NCBI RefSeq assembly: GCF_050490315.1
Contig: NZ_JBNPEO010000001.1
Span: 726,824-790,823, forward strand
Origin: JBNPEO01 sp050490315
GTDB taxonomy: Bacteria; Actinomycetota; Actinomycetes; Actinomycetales; Micrococcaceae
Length of the DNA: 64,000 nucleotides
Direction: 5' to 3'
Below the pieces are notes generated by a model. The model did not search any database. It saw nothing but the letters and a program-made list of their open reading frames with translations, and was not told the origin of the DNA. Positions 44,902 through 52,954 of the stretch are shown here, piece after piece (position 1 is the stretch's first letter; each line of letters starts with the position of its first letter). A program made the translations under genes and the position numbers.

Positions 44902-45375
44902 TCACGCTCGCATCTCAAGGTGCCGTTCACGCTCCCTCTCCGTCCCTTCTAGGCGCAACTTTACAAAGCCATGCTCCCGGCTGCCCTTGGGCCGCACCGC
45001 CTGCCTCAGCGCCCTCGTAGGGATTGATGTCTCGTGAACGTCATCTCTGGGGTCAAGGGGTGAATGTACCCGGCTATCATGCGTTTCCGGGGCCGCGTAG
45101 TCCCATGTCATCATCGCCAGGACCAGGCCGCCTTCTGCATCGGGGTCAATTTCGGCGAGCATGTCCCGAGTATCGACCAGGTGGCGATCTCCACGTTCGG
45201 GCAGTTTTCTATGCACGATCAGGGAGTAGGCGGCGATGAGTGCCCATATCTCGATCAGCTGGGGAGTAGGTTCCGCCGGAGGAACAAGCCCAAAATAACA
45301 TCCGACCGCGGCGGGAGGAACGCGCACGAGGGCAGCGATTTCCGGCTCAGTCCGTGCCGGTGCATCAACACCCAT
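44902..45375 (-). CDS. Hypothetical protein
   Basis: About 157 residues from ATG 45375 (the frame is open to a TTG at 45441). The middle has a hydrophobic helix (IEIWALIAAYSLIVH) and DMLAEIDPDAEGGLVLAMM, which looks like real protein; the last 50 residues are low-complexity and basic. Weak RBS, mixed codon use; could be decayed. No family recognised. Confidence 0.35.
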   Translation of the reverse strand: MGVDAPARTEPEIAALVRVPPAAVGCYFGLVPPAEPTPQLIEIWALIAAYSLIVHRKLPERGDRHLVDTRDMLAEIDPDAEGGLVLAMMTWDYAAPETHDSRVHSPLDPRDDVHETSIPTRALRQAVRPKGSREHGFVKLRLEGTERERERHLEMRA

Positions 45376-45478
45376 TCCCCGTAAGGAGCGCGCCGCAGTC
45401 GCCTGTCCATAATGGACCCCATCCTGCCACTGCCCCCTCAAGACGGGCGGGTATCGCCGAATCTAAGACACAGCTGTC

Positions 45479-45796
45479 TCATGATCCGGAGGTCGGCAGG
45501 GCATCGATCCGCAGAACCGGGGATGTCACCCTGAGGGTTGGGATGTCGTCGTCGCGGACCTGGACCCAGTAGCGGGCGGACGCGCCGACCAGGCACGACT
45601 CCAGCAGTAGCAGCTCGAGTTCTTCCCCATCGCGGCGCAGCTGCGAGAACCCCGCGTCCAGATACTCGACAATTGGCGCGGTGGCGGCCATGTGACGCTT
45701 CAGTGTCCTGGCTGTCAGATCCAGCAGGTATCGGCTGCCGGTAGCTGTGGTCACGATGTAGCGGCCCGCATCGTCGTTGCGAAGCTCCTGCGTCAT
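45479..45796 (-). CDS. Hypothetical protein, probably leaderless
   Basis: The protein is 105 residues. It contains SRYLLDLTARTLKRHMA and a following ELELLLLESCLVGAS stretch; no known family. A near-consensus promoter sits so close (-10 box six bases before ATG) that transcription should begin at the start codon, which supports both the gene and its start. Confidence 0.6.
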   Translation of the reverse strand: MTQELRNDDAGRYIVTTATGSRYLLDLTARTLKRHMAATAPIVEYLDAGFSQLRRDGEELELLLLESCLVGASARYWVQVRDDDIPTLRVTSPVLRIDALPTSGS

Positions 45797-45802
45797 GGTG
45801 CG

Positions 45803-45831
45803 AGTTTAGCGGCGGCGAATGACGGTGTCAG
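45803..45831 (-). promoter_or_regulatory. Leaderless promoter of the 105-residue gene
   Basis: On the minus strand: CTGACA (45831-45826), 17-bp spacer, TAAACT (45808-45803), then six bases to the ATG. Spacing is optimal for sigma-70-like recognition and puts +1 at or next to the A of ATG. Confidence 0.65.
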
Positions 45832-45902
45832 GCCCCACGCGACGCGCAGACCACCTGGCAAAACCCCAAGACTAATTAGCCGCACCCGCCTAGAATCGGT
45901 TT

Positions 45903-46019
45903 ATGACGGGCATTGCCGAACCGCTGGTTGCCGAGGACCGCGCCTCTGTATGGCGGAAAGCGGGCGGCTGCACGGACCGTTTGGATCCTCCCAGCGTCCG
46001 CTTGCTGGGGGCGTTGTGA
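45903..46019 (+). CDS. Possible 38-residue leader peptide
   Basis: ATG 45903 opens a 38-codon frame (MTGIAEPLVAEDRASVW...) whose TGA overlaps the next ATG (TGATG). TAGAAT lies at 45891-45896, six bases before the ATG, so it too may be leaderless. Could be a coupled leader or a relic. Confidence 0.35.
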   Translation: MTGIAEPLVAEDRASVWRKAGGCTDRLDPPSVRLLGAL

Positions 46020-46501
46020 TGGCGGGTCGGCACGCCGCCTCGGGCACAACCCTACGGGGTGAAGTCGTCGTCACTCGGCACGACCTTTGTCCCTGCGGCC
46101 GTCGGTATCCGCGAACATTAGCTCTTGACGAACTGGCCCGGGATGCAAAGTCGTACCGGGATGTGCAACGGGCGGCGGCGCGTCTGCGGCTCGTGACGGA
46201 CCGCCGCTTGGAACGGGACCCCACACCCGGTTGGGTCGTGGATCTGGCGCGGGAGCAGGGCGACCCCATCTTAGGGGCAGGGTGGGTCGAGGAAGCTATC
46301 GCCCGATTGGACAGAGAAGCACGTAAGCGCTGCCCATGCCGCTGCCACGGGCAAAAGACACAGCGGGAACTGGACTACGAGGCCAGACAGGGGCGGAACC
46401 TCCGACGGGCGGCTGCACGATTACAAGTAGTTCTGGACAAAAGACTGGCTCGTCACACGCCCGAGAGCGTCCTGGTCTTGGCGGCAGAGGACGACGAATA
46501 G
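46019..46501 (+). CDS. Hypothetical protein with two CPC motifs and an internal repeat
   Basis: The protein is 160 residues from ATG 46019 (GGGGG upstream). It has LCPCGRRYP near residue 25 and RCPCRCHGQ near residue 100. Each is followed by a helix of the same design: RAAARLRLVTDRRLERDPTP and RAAARLQVVLDKRLARHTPE, so the protein is a tandem duplication. The cysteines may bind zinc. No family recognised. Confidence 0.55.
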   Translation: MAGRHAASGTTLRGEVVVTRHDLCPCGRRYPRTLALDELARDAKSYRDVQRAAARLRLVTDRRLERDPTPGWVVDLAREQGDPILGAGWVEEAIARLDREARKRCPCRCHGQKTQRELDYEARQGRNLRRAAARLQVVLDKRLARHTPESVLVLAAEDDE

Positions 46502-46562
46502 GTAGCACGGTCCCGGCTGCGGCAAAGCCGTGGGAGCATTTCTGTCTGGCGATTAACGTTGC

Positions 46563-47336
46563 CTAGGCTGCCCGGATTTCGAGCGGATCGATACGCAGGG
46601 GAGACCGGCCCGGCCACACAAGGACACCGTTACCGTGGCGAGAGTTTTCCATATTCAGTACATCTACGCGTGTGGTGCTTCCATCTGGATGACTCAGCTC
46701 GTAGATGCAGCGCTGGTGCCAGTGTCCGCAGAACAGTTGAGGAACGGCCAGGGAATCGACCACCTGTCGCAAGAGGTTACGGGTTTTGTCCGCTTTCTTG
46801 GTGAGTTCCTCGCTGAGCTGGAAGTCGCCCTTAAGCGGCACGCCTGCGGGTGCGTCGTGGGTGATGAGGATGTCCAGGGGGCCGCCCGCTACGAGCGCGG
46901 CGGCTTCCTCTGGCGTTGGTTCTTCGTTTCGCCACCAGTCTTTGCCTTCTGTTCTGTGCCGATAGTCGACGCTGAAAGCACCGCCGAGACCGCCGACGGT
47001 GAGCCCCTCAATTGTGGTGCGACCGCCCCTAGGCAGGACGCGGATGTTCGAACGGACGGTGCCCAACCCGTCGCTTTCGACGGCAAGCTTCGCGAGTGTG
47101 TCCCAGTTATCGTGATTGCCTCCGGACACGACTAACGTGAGTCCCAGATCCACGAGGTATTTGTTCAGCTTGGCCTCGTAGCGGCCGCGCTTTGCGCCCG
47201 GCCAGTCCAGGGCGAAGTCGCCGACGTGAATGGCAGTGCGGGCACCTGCACGAGCAGCAGATCTGATGGCGGTCAGTGCCCAGCCGGCGTCGCCATGCCA
47301 GTCGCCGAAAACGGCGATGGGCTGGGCATTAAGCAT
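46563..47336 (-). CDS. Calcineurin-like metallophosphoesterase
   Basis: The protein is 257 residues with all five family motifs: FGDWHGD, HVGDFALD, SGGNHDNWD, LITHDAP and CGHWHQR. It is a two-metal hydrolase of phosphomono- or diesters; substrate unknown. The length is that of small stand-alone Mre11/YfcE-type enzymes. A TATGCT box (47348-47343) lies six bases before the ATG, suggesting another leaderless transcript. Confidence 0.9.
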   Translation of the reverse strand: MLNAQPIAVFGDWHGDAGWALTAIRSAARAGARTAIHVGDFALDWPGAKRGRYEAKLNKYLVDLGLTLVVSGGNHDNWDTLAKLAVESDGLGTVRSNIRVLPRGGRTTIEGLTVGGLGGAFSVDYRHRTEGKDWWRNEEPTPEEAAALVAGGPLDILITHDAPAGVPLKGDFQLSEELTKKADKTRNLLRQVVDSLAVPQLFCGHWHQRCIYELSHPDGSTTRVDVLNMENSRHGNGVLVWPGRSPLRIDPLEIRAA

Positions 47337-47520
47337 CCAGTCAGCATAAAGTACCCGGATGCGACCCGTATGAAGGGGCTTTGGCCCCCGGGGTCTGCAA
47401 CAATCCCTGTATTAGCGAGGGCGCCGGCACTGCATTGTCGCTTGTCAGTGCTGCGCCTCGGACTGGCCCTCTGCGTTCGCGGGCGGGATTCAATCGCTCC
47501 TGAGGGAAGCCGTTGCTCGT

Positions 47521-48327
47521 CTACGAGACACCGGAGAACGAGGGAGCCCACGTGAGGGTGACATCATGGTCAGCACAGAGCGCCTTCCAGTAGGTTGGGT
47601 CCTTGGGTTTCGTTTCGAGGACGAGGAAGAGTTTGGGATGAAAGCCGCGGCCTTTCATCCGGTGGCCGTAGTCCAGCACCTGTCCCAAGCCATGCCGGAT
47701 CTGGAAAGCTTCATTCCCCTCGGTATTGCTCTTCACCTCTGCGATACCGGTCGTGCCATCGTCGAGCTGCCAGGCCAGATCGAAGTTGCATCTATTGTCG
47801 AACGGCGACAAGGGCGTAGACCCGTGCGCGCCCAGCAGATCTGCCAATCTGTCCTGTGTGGCCGAATGGGCTTTGAGTCCCCGTTCCATGATGTCCGGAT
47901 CCCGGTAGTGCTCACCGTCTCCTTGTAGCGGGGCGGCGAAACTGCCTGCCCGGTAGGGTGCGCCCACCACACCGCCCTCGGCGGCGGTTCCCCGAGCCGG
48001 GGCGCCGGGCACGTTGGGCTTAAGGGCCGGTGCGGGGTAATGGGAGCGGAGGCCGAAGAATCTTTCGGTGTCGATGATCTGGATGTGGTGGCCTCCCCGT
48101 TGCAGCTCAGCGGTCTGCTTTTCCTTCGTGCCGAAGTTGCCGTACTTCCACTGGGGGCTCCAGCCGCGGACCAGCACGTCGGTGCTGGACTTGTTTACCC
48201 ACCCCTTTACCCGGCCGGCACCCATCTTCAGCGCGATCTCCGTCAGCTCCGCTTCGCTGTACCCTTCGATCTTTCCAGTGAAGACAACTTCCTTGCCCTT
48301 CAGGTCGTAGACCCATTCGTTCGCCAT
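47521..48327 (-). CDS. BRCT-like domain fused to PD-(D/E)XK nuclease-like domain
   Basis: The protein is 268 residues from ATG 48327. Residues 4-90 look like a BRCT domain: DLKGKEVVFTGKIEGYSEAEL, given as GKEVVFTGKIEG at residue 11, then AGRVKGWVNKSSTDVLVRG, a pattern as in DNA ligase and TopBP1 BRCT folds. After a Pro/Gly linker, residues 160-265 carry D183, E197-x-K199 in NFDLAW and GIAEVKS, and QIRHGLGQVLDY with the conserved Gln helix, i.e. a PD-(D/E)XK nuclease fold. BRCT modules in such short stand-alone bacterial proteins are uncommon. Role in defence or repair is inference. Confidence 0.68.
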   Translation of the reverse strand: MANEWVYDLKGKEVVFTGKIEGYSEAELTEIALKMGAGRVKGWVNKSSTDVLVRGWSPQWKYGNFGTKEKQTAELQRGGHHIQIIDTERFFGLRSHYPAPALKPNVPGAPARGTAAEGGVVGAPYRAGSFAAPLQGDGEHYRDPDIMERGLKAHSATQDRLADLLGAHGSTPLSPFDNRCNFDLAWQLDDGTTGIAEVKSNTEGNEAFQIRHGLGQVLDYGHRMKGRGFHPKLFLVLETKPKDPTYWKALCADHDVTLTWAPSFSGVS

Positions 48328-48728
48328 GCAGTGATGAAACGGCATTGACAGGGCGAGACGCAAATACCTCCGCCGCGAGGGACTGATGTTACGCAAGCGC
48401 CGCGAAGAGCCAGGCGAGAGCAACCTTCCATTCGTCCTCTTCGTCTCCCTGGACCGACTCGTGGAGCGCCATTCCCGTCGTGCAACGACAGTTCAGTGCT
48501 GCGGGGCTGGTCTGCAGGCAGCGTGCTGAAAGCTTCGACTTCATCCCTCATGTCTTCCGTGGCCTGTGCCGTGGGAGGTGTCTTGGCTGATCTCCGACCC
48601 CTACTCGCTCAGGGGCGTATTCCTGCTCACCTGACGTTTTTTATGGGTGGGGGCCGGTGGTGGGGAAGACAGCTTCATCGCCTCGTCTCGGCCGCCCAAG
48701 GACTGGCTCAATCGCGTCAGAGGGGATT

Positions 48729-49075
48729 CTACTCCCACCCAATGTCGAACCCCATGTTCTTCTCCGGTGATAGGAGCGGTTCCCCGGCGCCGGCCAGGTA
48801 AAGTTTCGGGAATTTCTTTATGCGTGTCTTGAACGCTTGGTGCCACTGGCTTCCTCCTTCCCTGCTTCGCAGAAGGTACGCCAGGACTGCCGCGGTCACG
48901 TATAGCTTCTTGCGGAAATGGGTTTGCAGAGTATCAACCGCGCGCTGACTCGGTAAGAACCTCCGGTATTTGGAGTACGTCCCGCACCGTCAGGTCGATT
49001 AGGGCCTGCAGCAGAACTTGGCCGGGACATTTGGGATATGCGGTGTTGAACACGCCGAAAGGGTTCTCCAACGGT
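48729..49075 (-). pseudogene. C-terminal remnant of an Abi-like protein
   Basis: On the minus strand NPFGVFNTAYPKC and ALIDLTVRDVLQIPEVL (frame 1) continue as DTLQTHFRKKLYVTAAVLAY, SQWHQAFKTRIKKFP and EKNMGFDIGWE in a second frame, ending at TAG 48731-48729. One frameshift near 48940 and a missing N-terminus make it a relic. The ending (W..x..R..FP.. MGF..W) resembles Abi_2-type abortive infection proteins; that assignment is tentative. Confidence 0.45.
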
Positions 49076-49221
49076 GCCCTGAAGCCGCCACCGGGGAGGC
49101 AGCACCTCCCCGGGATGGACAACGCACTGCGGGCACGGAAAGGCTGGTTAGTCAACGACGGCAGCCCTCCGATGGTTGCAGTTCCAGGAGAAGGCCAGAC
49201 CGACCGTGTATCGTCAGGGCC

Positions 49222-49938
49222 ATGCTCGAAACCGTCACCATCGGGGGAGCCACCTGCGCCCTCGACTACGCCCACTCCTACGCCGAAAAGTACCTCACCG
49301 ACCATCTCAACGAGGACGACGCCGAGGCCAAAGTCTGGTCCTACCCTGCCTATGACAGCTACCGGGGCAGTTCGAACGGGCAGGTAGGCGACGCCGACCT
49401 GCTAGCCGTAGCCCTGCTCAACGCCGGCCGCAACCCCGTCAAGGCTTACTACGGGCTTCAGCACCTACTCCCGGAGATCAACAAGCGACTGGCGCACCCG
49501 GCCCTGGAAGGCACCTTGATCGACGCCGGCCCGGACACCATCGAAGCCATCGTAGACCTTTACAATGTGGCCAACGAGGGTCGCGCCTCCTATGGCCGCG
49601 CGCTCCACGTCAGGCTCACTGTCCTCAGTAAGGTCCTGCACCGCAAGAAACCCGAACTGCTGCCGCTGATCGACCGCTTTATCCGCTGCTGCTACATCTG
49701 GCGAGGGGATCCGGCACCCTTGGCCCGCTTCGCATCTGATCCTGAGAGTCGCGACTTCATCAGCGCGTGGATTCAAGCCGCCCAGCACGACCTGAAAGCA
49801 GGGGAGGAGCAGTGGCAGCAACTCGCCGACCTCGCCCCGGATCCCCAGATCAGCCCGCTCCGGGCCATGGACATCATCGGCTGGAAACTGGGCCAGTTGA
49901 CCCGGGATCAACTCAAGGTTCTGATTCGGACCAGTTAG
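49222..49938 (+). CDS. DUF6308 family protein
   Basis: The protein is 238 residues from ATG 49222 (the frame is open 5' but without coding character). It is helical and contains GQVGDADLLAVALLNAG, RLTVLSKVLHRKKPELLPL and YIWRGD, matching DUF6308 proteins of actinobacteria. No enzymatic motif is known for the family. It stands alone between a decayed gene and the restriction operon. Confidence 0.7.
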   Translation: MLETVTIGGATCALDYAHSYAEKYLTDHLNEDDAEAKVWSYPAYDSYRGSSNGQVGDADLLAVALLNAGRNPVKAYYGLQHLLPEINKRLAHPALEGTLIDAGPDTIEAIVDLYNVANEGRASYGRALHVRLTVLSKVLHRKKPELLPLIDRFIRCCYIWRGDPAPLARFASDPESRDFISAWIQAAQHDLKAGEEQWQQLADLAPDPQISPLRAMDIIGWKLGQLTRDQLKVLIRTS

Positions 49939-50509
49939 CCGAGGGTCAATGATCTCCATCACTCGGCCCGTCCACGTGGTGTCAGTCGTTCCCGGGCTTA
50001 ACTGCATAGGCCTGACTTGCCGGTAGTGGTGTCCTAGGCGTGCGCGAGGCACCCGGGTCGATACCCAGCGTCGGGCTGGGCTGTTTCAGGTCCGGCACCC
50101 GGTCCTCCCGGCTGCCATTGAACATACGGGGTTGTGTGGGCGGGTGGTTTCACGTTGCGGGACTGGTGAATGGTGGTGGATCCAGGTTGGCCTGACCCGG
50201 GCGGTGTCCGGCGGGGAGGACCGATCATGAGCGACGCCATGAATCCCATGGCGGCTGACGTGCGCAGAGATAGTAACCCCCGAACATGGGACAATCAGCA
50301 GAGACGCCAGCGCGTCCAACGGTCCGCCTCTCGATTGAGTCGTCACCGCCGCTACGGCGAGCCACGACAGCAATACCGGAGGCCGCCGATAGCGTGGAAA
50401 CCCAGATATACAGAACTAAGTCGCGCTTCAGCGCGGAGGAGAACACCACTATGAGTCGTTGGACTTCATCCCGGTTTGGCAGCCCCGACATAAGTGGCGT
50501 GGCGTAAGG
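49939..50509. other. Upstream region of the type I restriction operon
   Basis: A 571-bp spacer. It has a 73-codon frame (50286-50507) ending just before hsdM, but no coding landmarks; it may hold the hsd promoter or a small regulator. No repeat or RNA gene is seen. Confidence 0.4.
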
Positions 50510-52954
50510 GTGGCCCTCAAGAAGTCGGACCTGTACAACTCACTCTGGAACAGTGCTGACGAGCTTCGCGGCTCGATGGACGCAAGCCAGTACAAGGACT
50601 ACGTGCTGACCCTGCTCTTCGTGAAATACGTCTCGGACAAGGCCAAAGGTGACCCCTACGCCCTGATTGAGGTTCCCGCGGACGGTTCCTTTGACTACCT
50701 CATCACGCTTAAGGGCAAGCCGGATGTAGGGGAGAAGGTCAACGTCGCCGTCAGCAATCTGGCCAAGGCGAACAGTCTTCAGGGCGTCATTAACAACGCA
50801 GACTTCGACGACCCGACCAAGCTTGGTTCGGGGAAAGACCTTCAGGACCGTGTGTCGAACCTGATCGGCATCTTCCAGGACATCGACTTCACCGGTTCGC
50901 GTGCTGAGGGCGACGACCTGCTCGGCGACGCCTATGAGTACCTGATGCGTCACTTCGCTACCCAGTCCGGCAAGAGCAAGGGCCAGTTCTACACGCCTGC
51001 CGAGGTCTCTCGGGTGATGGCTCAGCTGCTCCAGATCCCGACCGGCACGCCGAAGTCGACGACCGTCTACGACCCGACCTGCGGCTCGGGTTCGCTGTTG
51101 ATTAAGGTGGCCGACGCAGCTCCGAACGGCCTGACCATCTACGGGCAGGAGAACGACAACGCGACCTGGGCTCTGGCCCGCATGAACATGATCCTGCACG
51201 GCAACGAGACCCACGAGATCGTTCAGGGCAACACCCTGGCCGATCCGAAGTTCCGTGAGGGCGACAAGCTGACTACCTTTGACTACCTGGTCGCCAACCC
51301 GCCGTTCTCGGTCAAGACGTGGAAGAACGGCTTCGAGAAGGACTATGGCCGCTTCGACGGGTTCGCGACGCCGCCGGACAAGAACGGCGACTACGCCTTC
51401 TTGCTGCACATGGTTAAATCTCTGAAGTCGACCGGACGCGGGGCGGTCATCCTGCCGCACGGAGTGCTGTTCCGCGGCAACAGCGAGGCCAAGATCCGCA
51501 AGGAACTGATCAAGCATCGCTACATCAAGGCCATCATCGGCCTGCCTGCGAACCTCTTCTACGGCACCGGCATCCCGGCCTGCATCATCGTGCTCGACAA
51601 AAAGGACGCGGCGAGCCGTACCGGCATCTTCATGATCGACGCCTCTAAGGGCCTCGAGAAGGACGGCCCGAAGAACCGCCTGCGTCCGCGTGACATGCAC
51701 AAGATCGTCGACGCGTACGTGCGTCAGGCGGACATCGAACGCTTCTCCCGCATGGTGCCGCTGAGCGAGATCGGTGGCCCGAAGAACGACTACAACCTCA
51801 ACATCCCTCGCTACATCGATTCATCAGGGCCGGATGACATCCAGGATCTGCGTGCTCACTTGCAGGCTGGCATCCCGAACCGCGACCTCGACGACCTGCA
51901 GCTCTACTGGGACGCCTTCCCCGGCCTCCGCGAGAAACTCTTCAAGCCGTTGCGTGAAGGATATTCCGAGTTGATCGCAGGCAAGGCCGACATCGAGTCG
52001 ACCGTCCTCGGCTTCAGCCAATACCCGATTATCAGCTCGAGCACGAGCGACCTGGTCAAGTCGTGGTGGCAGGACAACAGTGCCGCCCTGGAAGGCATCG
52101 ACCCTTCCACCCGTCCGAATGATCTAGCATCGGAGCTTGGTGAGTCACTGCTCGAGAGCTACCGCTCGCACCGGCTGCTCGACGAGTACGCCGTCTATGA
52201 GCAGCTGATGAGCTACTGGAACGCCTCGATGCACGACGACGTCGCTCTGATCGTCGGTGAGGGCTGGGACGCCGCGGCTAAGCCTCGTACTGCCCGCACT
52301 TGGAAAGACAAGAACAACAAGACGAAGTACGAGGACGCTCACCTGACGTTCGGCACTGGAGCAAACGCCAAGCGATGGGTTATGGACCTTATCCCGCCCA
52401 GCCACATCATCGGACGGTACTTCGCCGACGAACAGGCCAAGCTTGATCAGCTGGCCGCTGACCTTGAGGCGGCTGCCCAGGCGATTGAGGAGTATACCGA
52501 AGAGCACGCCGTTGAGGAGGGTTTGCTCTGGGAAGCAGTCGAGGACGACAAGATCACCGCAACCACGGTCAGGAACCGGCTGCGCGTCGCCAAGGCCGAG
52601 GGTACCGACCCTGACGAGATCAAGGTACTGACCCACGTCGCTGGCCTGTTCGCTACGGAAACCGCCGCCAAGAAAGCGGTCAAGGAAGCCACGTCTAGGC
52701 TCGAGGAGCACGCATTGGCTCGGTACGGCAAGCTCACAGCGGACGAAATCAAGGTGCTGGTCATTGACGACAAATGGGGTGCCACCATCGAGGCCGGCAT
52801 CGAGAGCGAACTCGTGGCCGCCGTCCAGCGATTCACCGCTCGGCTGCATGTGCTGGCTGGCCGCTACGAGGCGACCCTGGACGAGCTCGATGCCGAGATC
52901 GAGGCGCTGAGCGCCAAGGTCGTCGAGCATCTGGCGGCAATGGGGGTCTCATGA
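50510..52954 (+). CDS. hsdM: Type I restriction-modification methyltransferase subunit HsdM
   Basis: The protein is 814 residues from GTG 50510 (an in-frame TTG lies at 50459). Residues 1-130 are the HsdM N-terminal helical domain (SLWNSADELRGSMDASQYKD); the N6-adenine methyltransferase domain has the AdoMet motif DPTCGSGSLL near 188 and the catalytic NPPF near 263. Residues beyond about 480 form an unusually long helical/coiled extension (LAADLEAAAQAIEEYTEEH) absent from classical 500-residue HsdM. The stop overlaps hsdS (ATGA). It methylates the sequence chosen by HsdS. Confidence 0.95.
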   Translation: MALKKSDLYNSLWNSADELRGSMDASQYKDYVLTLLFVKYVSDKAKGDPYALIEVPADGSFDYLITLKGKPDVGEKVNVAVSNLAKANSLQGVINNADFDDPTKLGSGKDLQDRVSNLIGIFQDIDFTGSRAEGDDLLGDAYEYLMRHFATQSGKSKGQFYTPAEVSRVMAQLLQIPTGTPKSTTVYDPTCGSGSLLIKVADAAPNGLTIYGQENDNATWALARMNMILHGNETHEIVQGNTLADPKFREGDKLTTFDYLVANPPFSVKTWKNGFEKDYGRFDGFATPPDKNGDYAFLLHMVKSLKSTGRGAVILPHGVLFRGNSEAKIRKELIKHRYIKAIIGLPANLFYGTGIPACIIVLDKKDAASRTGIFMIDASKGLEKDGPKNRLRPRDMHKIVDAYVRQADIERFSRMVPLSEIGGPKNDYNLNIPRYIDSSGPDDIQDLRAHLQAGIPNRDLDDLQLYWDAFPGLREKLFKPLREGYSELIAGKADIESTVLGFSQYPIISSSTSDLVKSWWQDNSAALEGIDPSTRPNDLASELGESLLESYRSHRLLDEYAVYEQLMSYWNASMHDDVALIVGEGWDAAAKPRTARTWKDKNNKTKYEDAHLTFGTGANAKRWVMDLIPPSHIIGRYFADEQAKLDQLAADLEAAAQAIEEYTEEHAVEEGLLWEAVEDDKITATTVRNRLRVAKAEGTDPDEIKVLTHVAGLFATETAAKKAVKEATSRLEEHALARYGKLTADEIKVLVIDDKWGATIEAGIESELVAAVQRFTARLHVLAGRYEATLDELDAEIEALSAKVVEHLAAMGVS

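Noticed and set aside
48496..48846. Small genes on both strands (101 and 81 codons)
   Set aside because: Compositional frames only; the coherent protein in this area is the Abi-like remnant in other frames just to the right.
50286..50507. 73-residue protein upstream of hsdM
   Set aside because: No convincing RBS, no recognisable fold, and the composition looks non-coding; kept only as a note in the spacer entry.
50540..51700. 386-codon minus-strand open frame under hsdM
   Set aside because: Antisense to the AdoMet and NPPF motifs of hsdM; no motif of its own.
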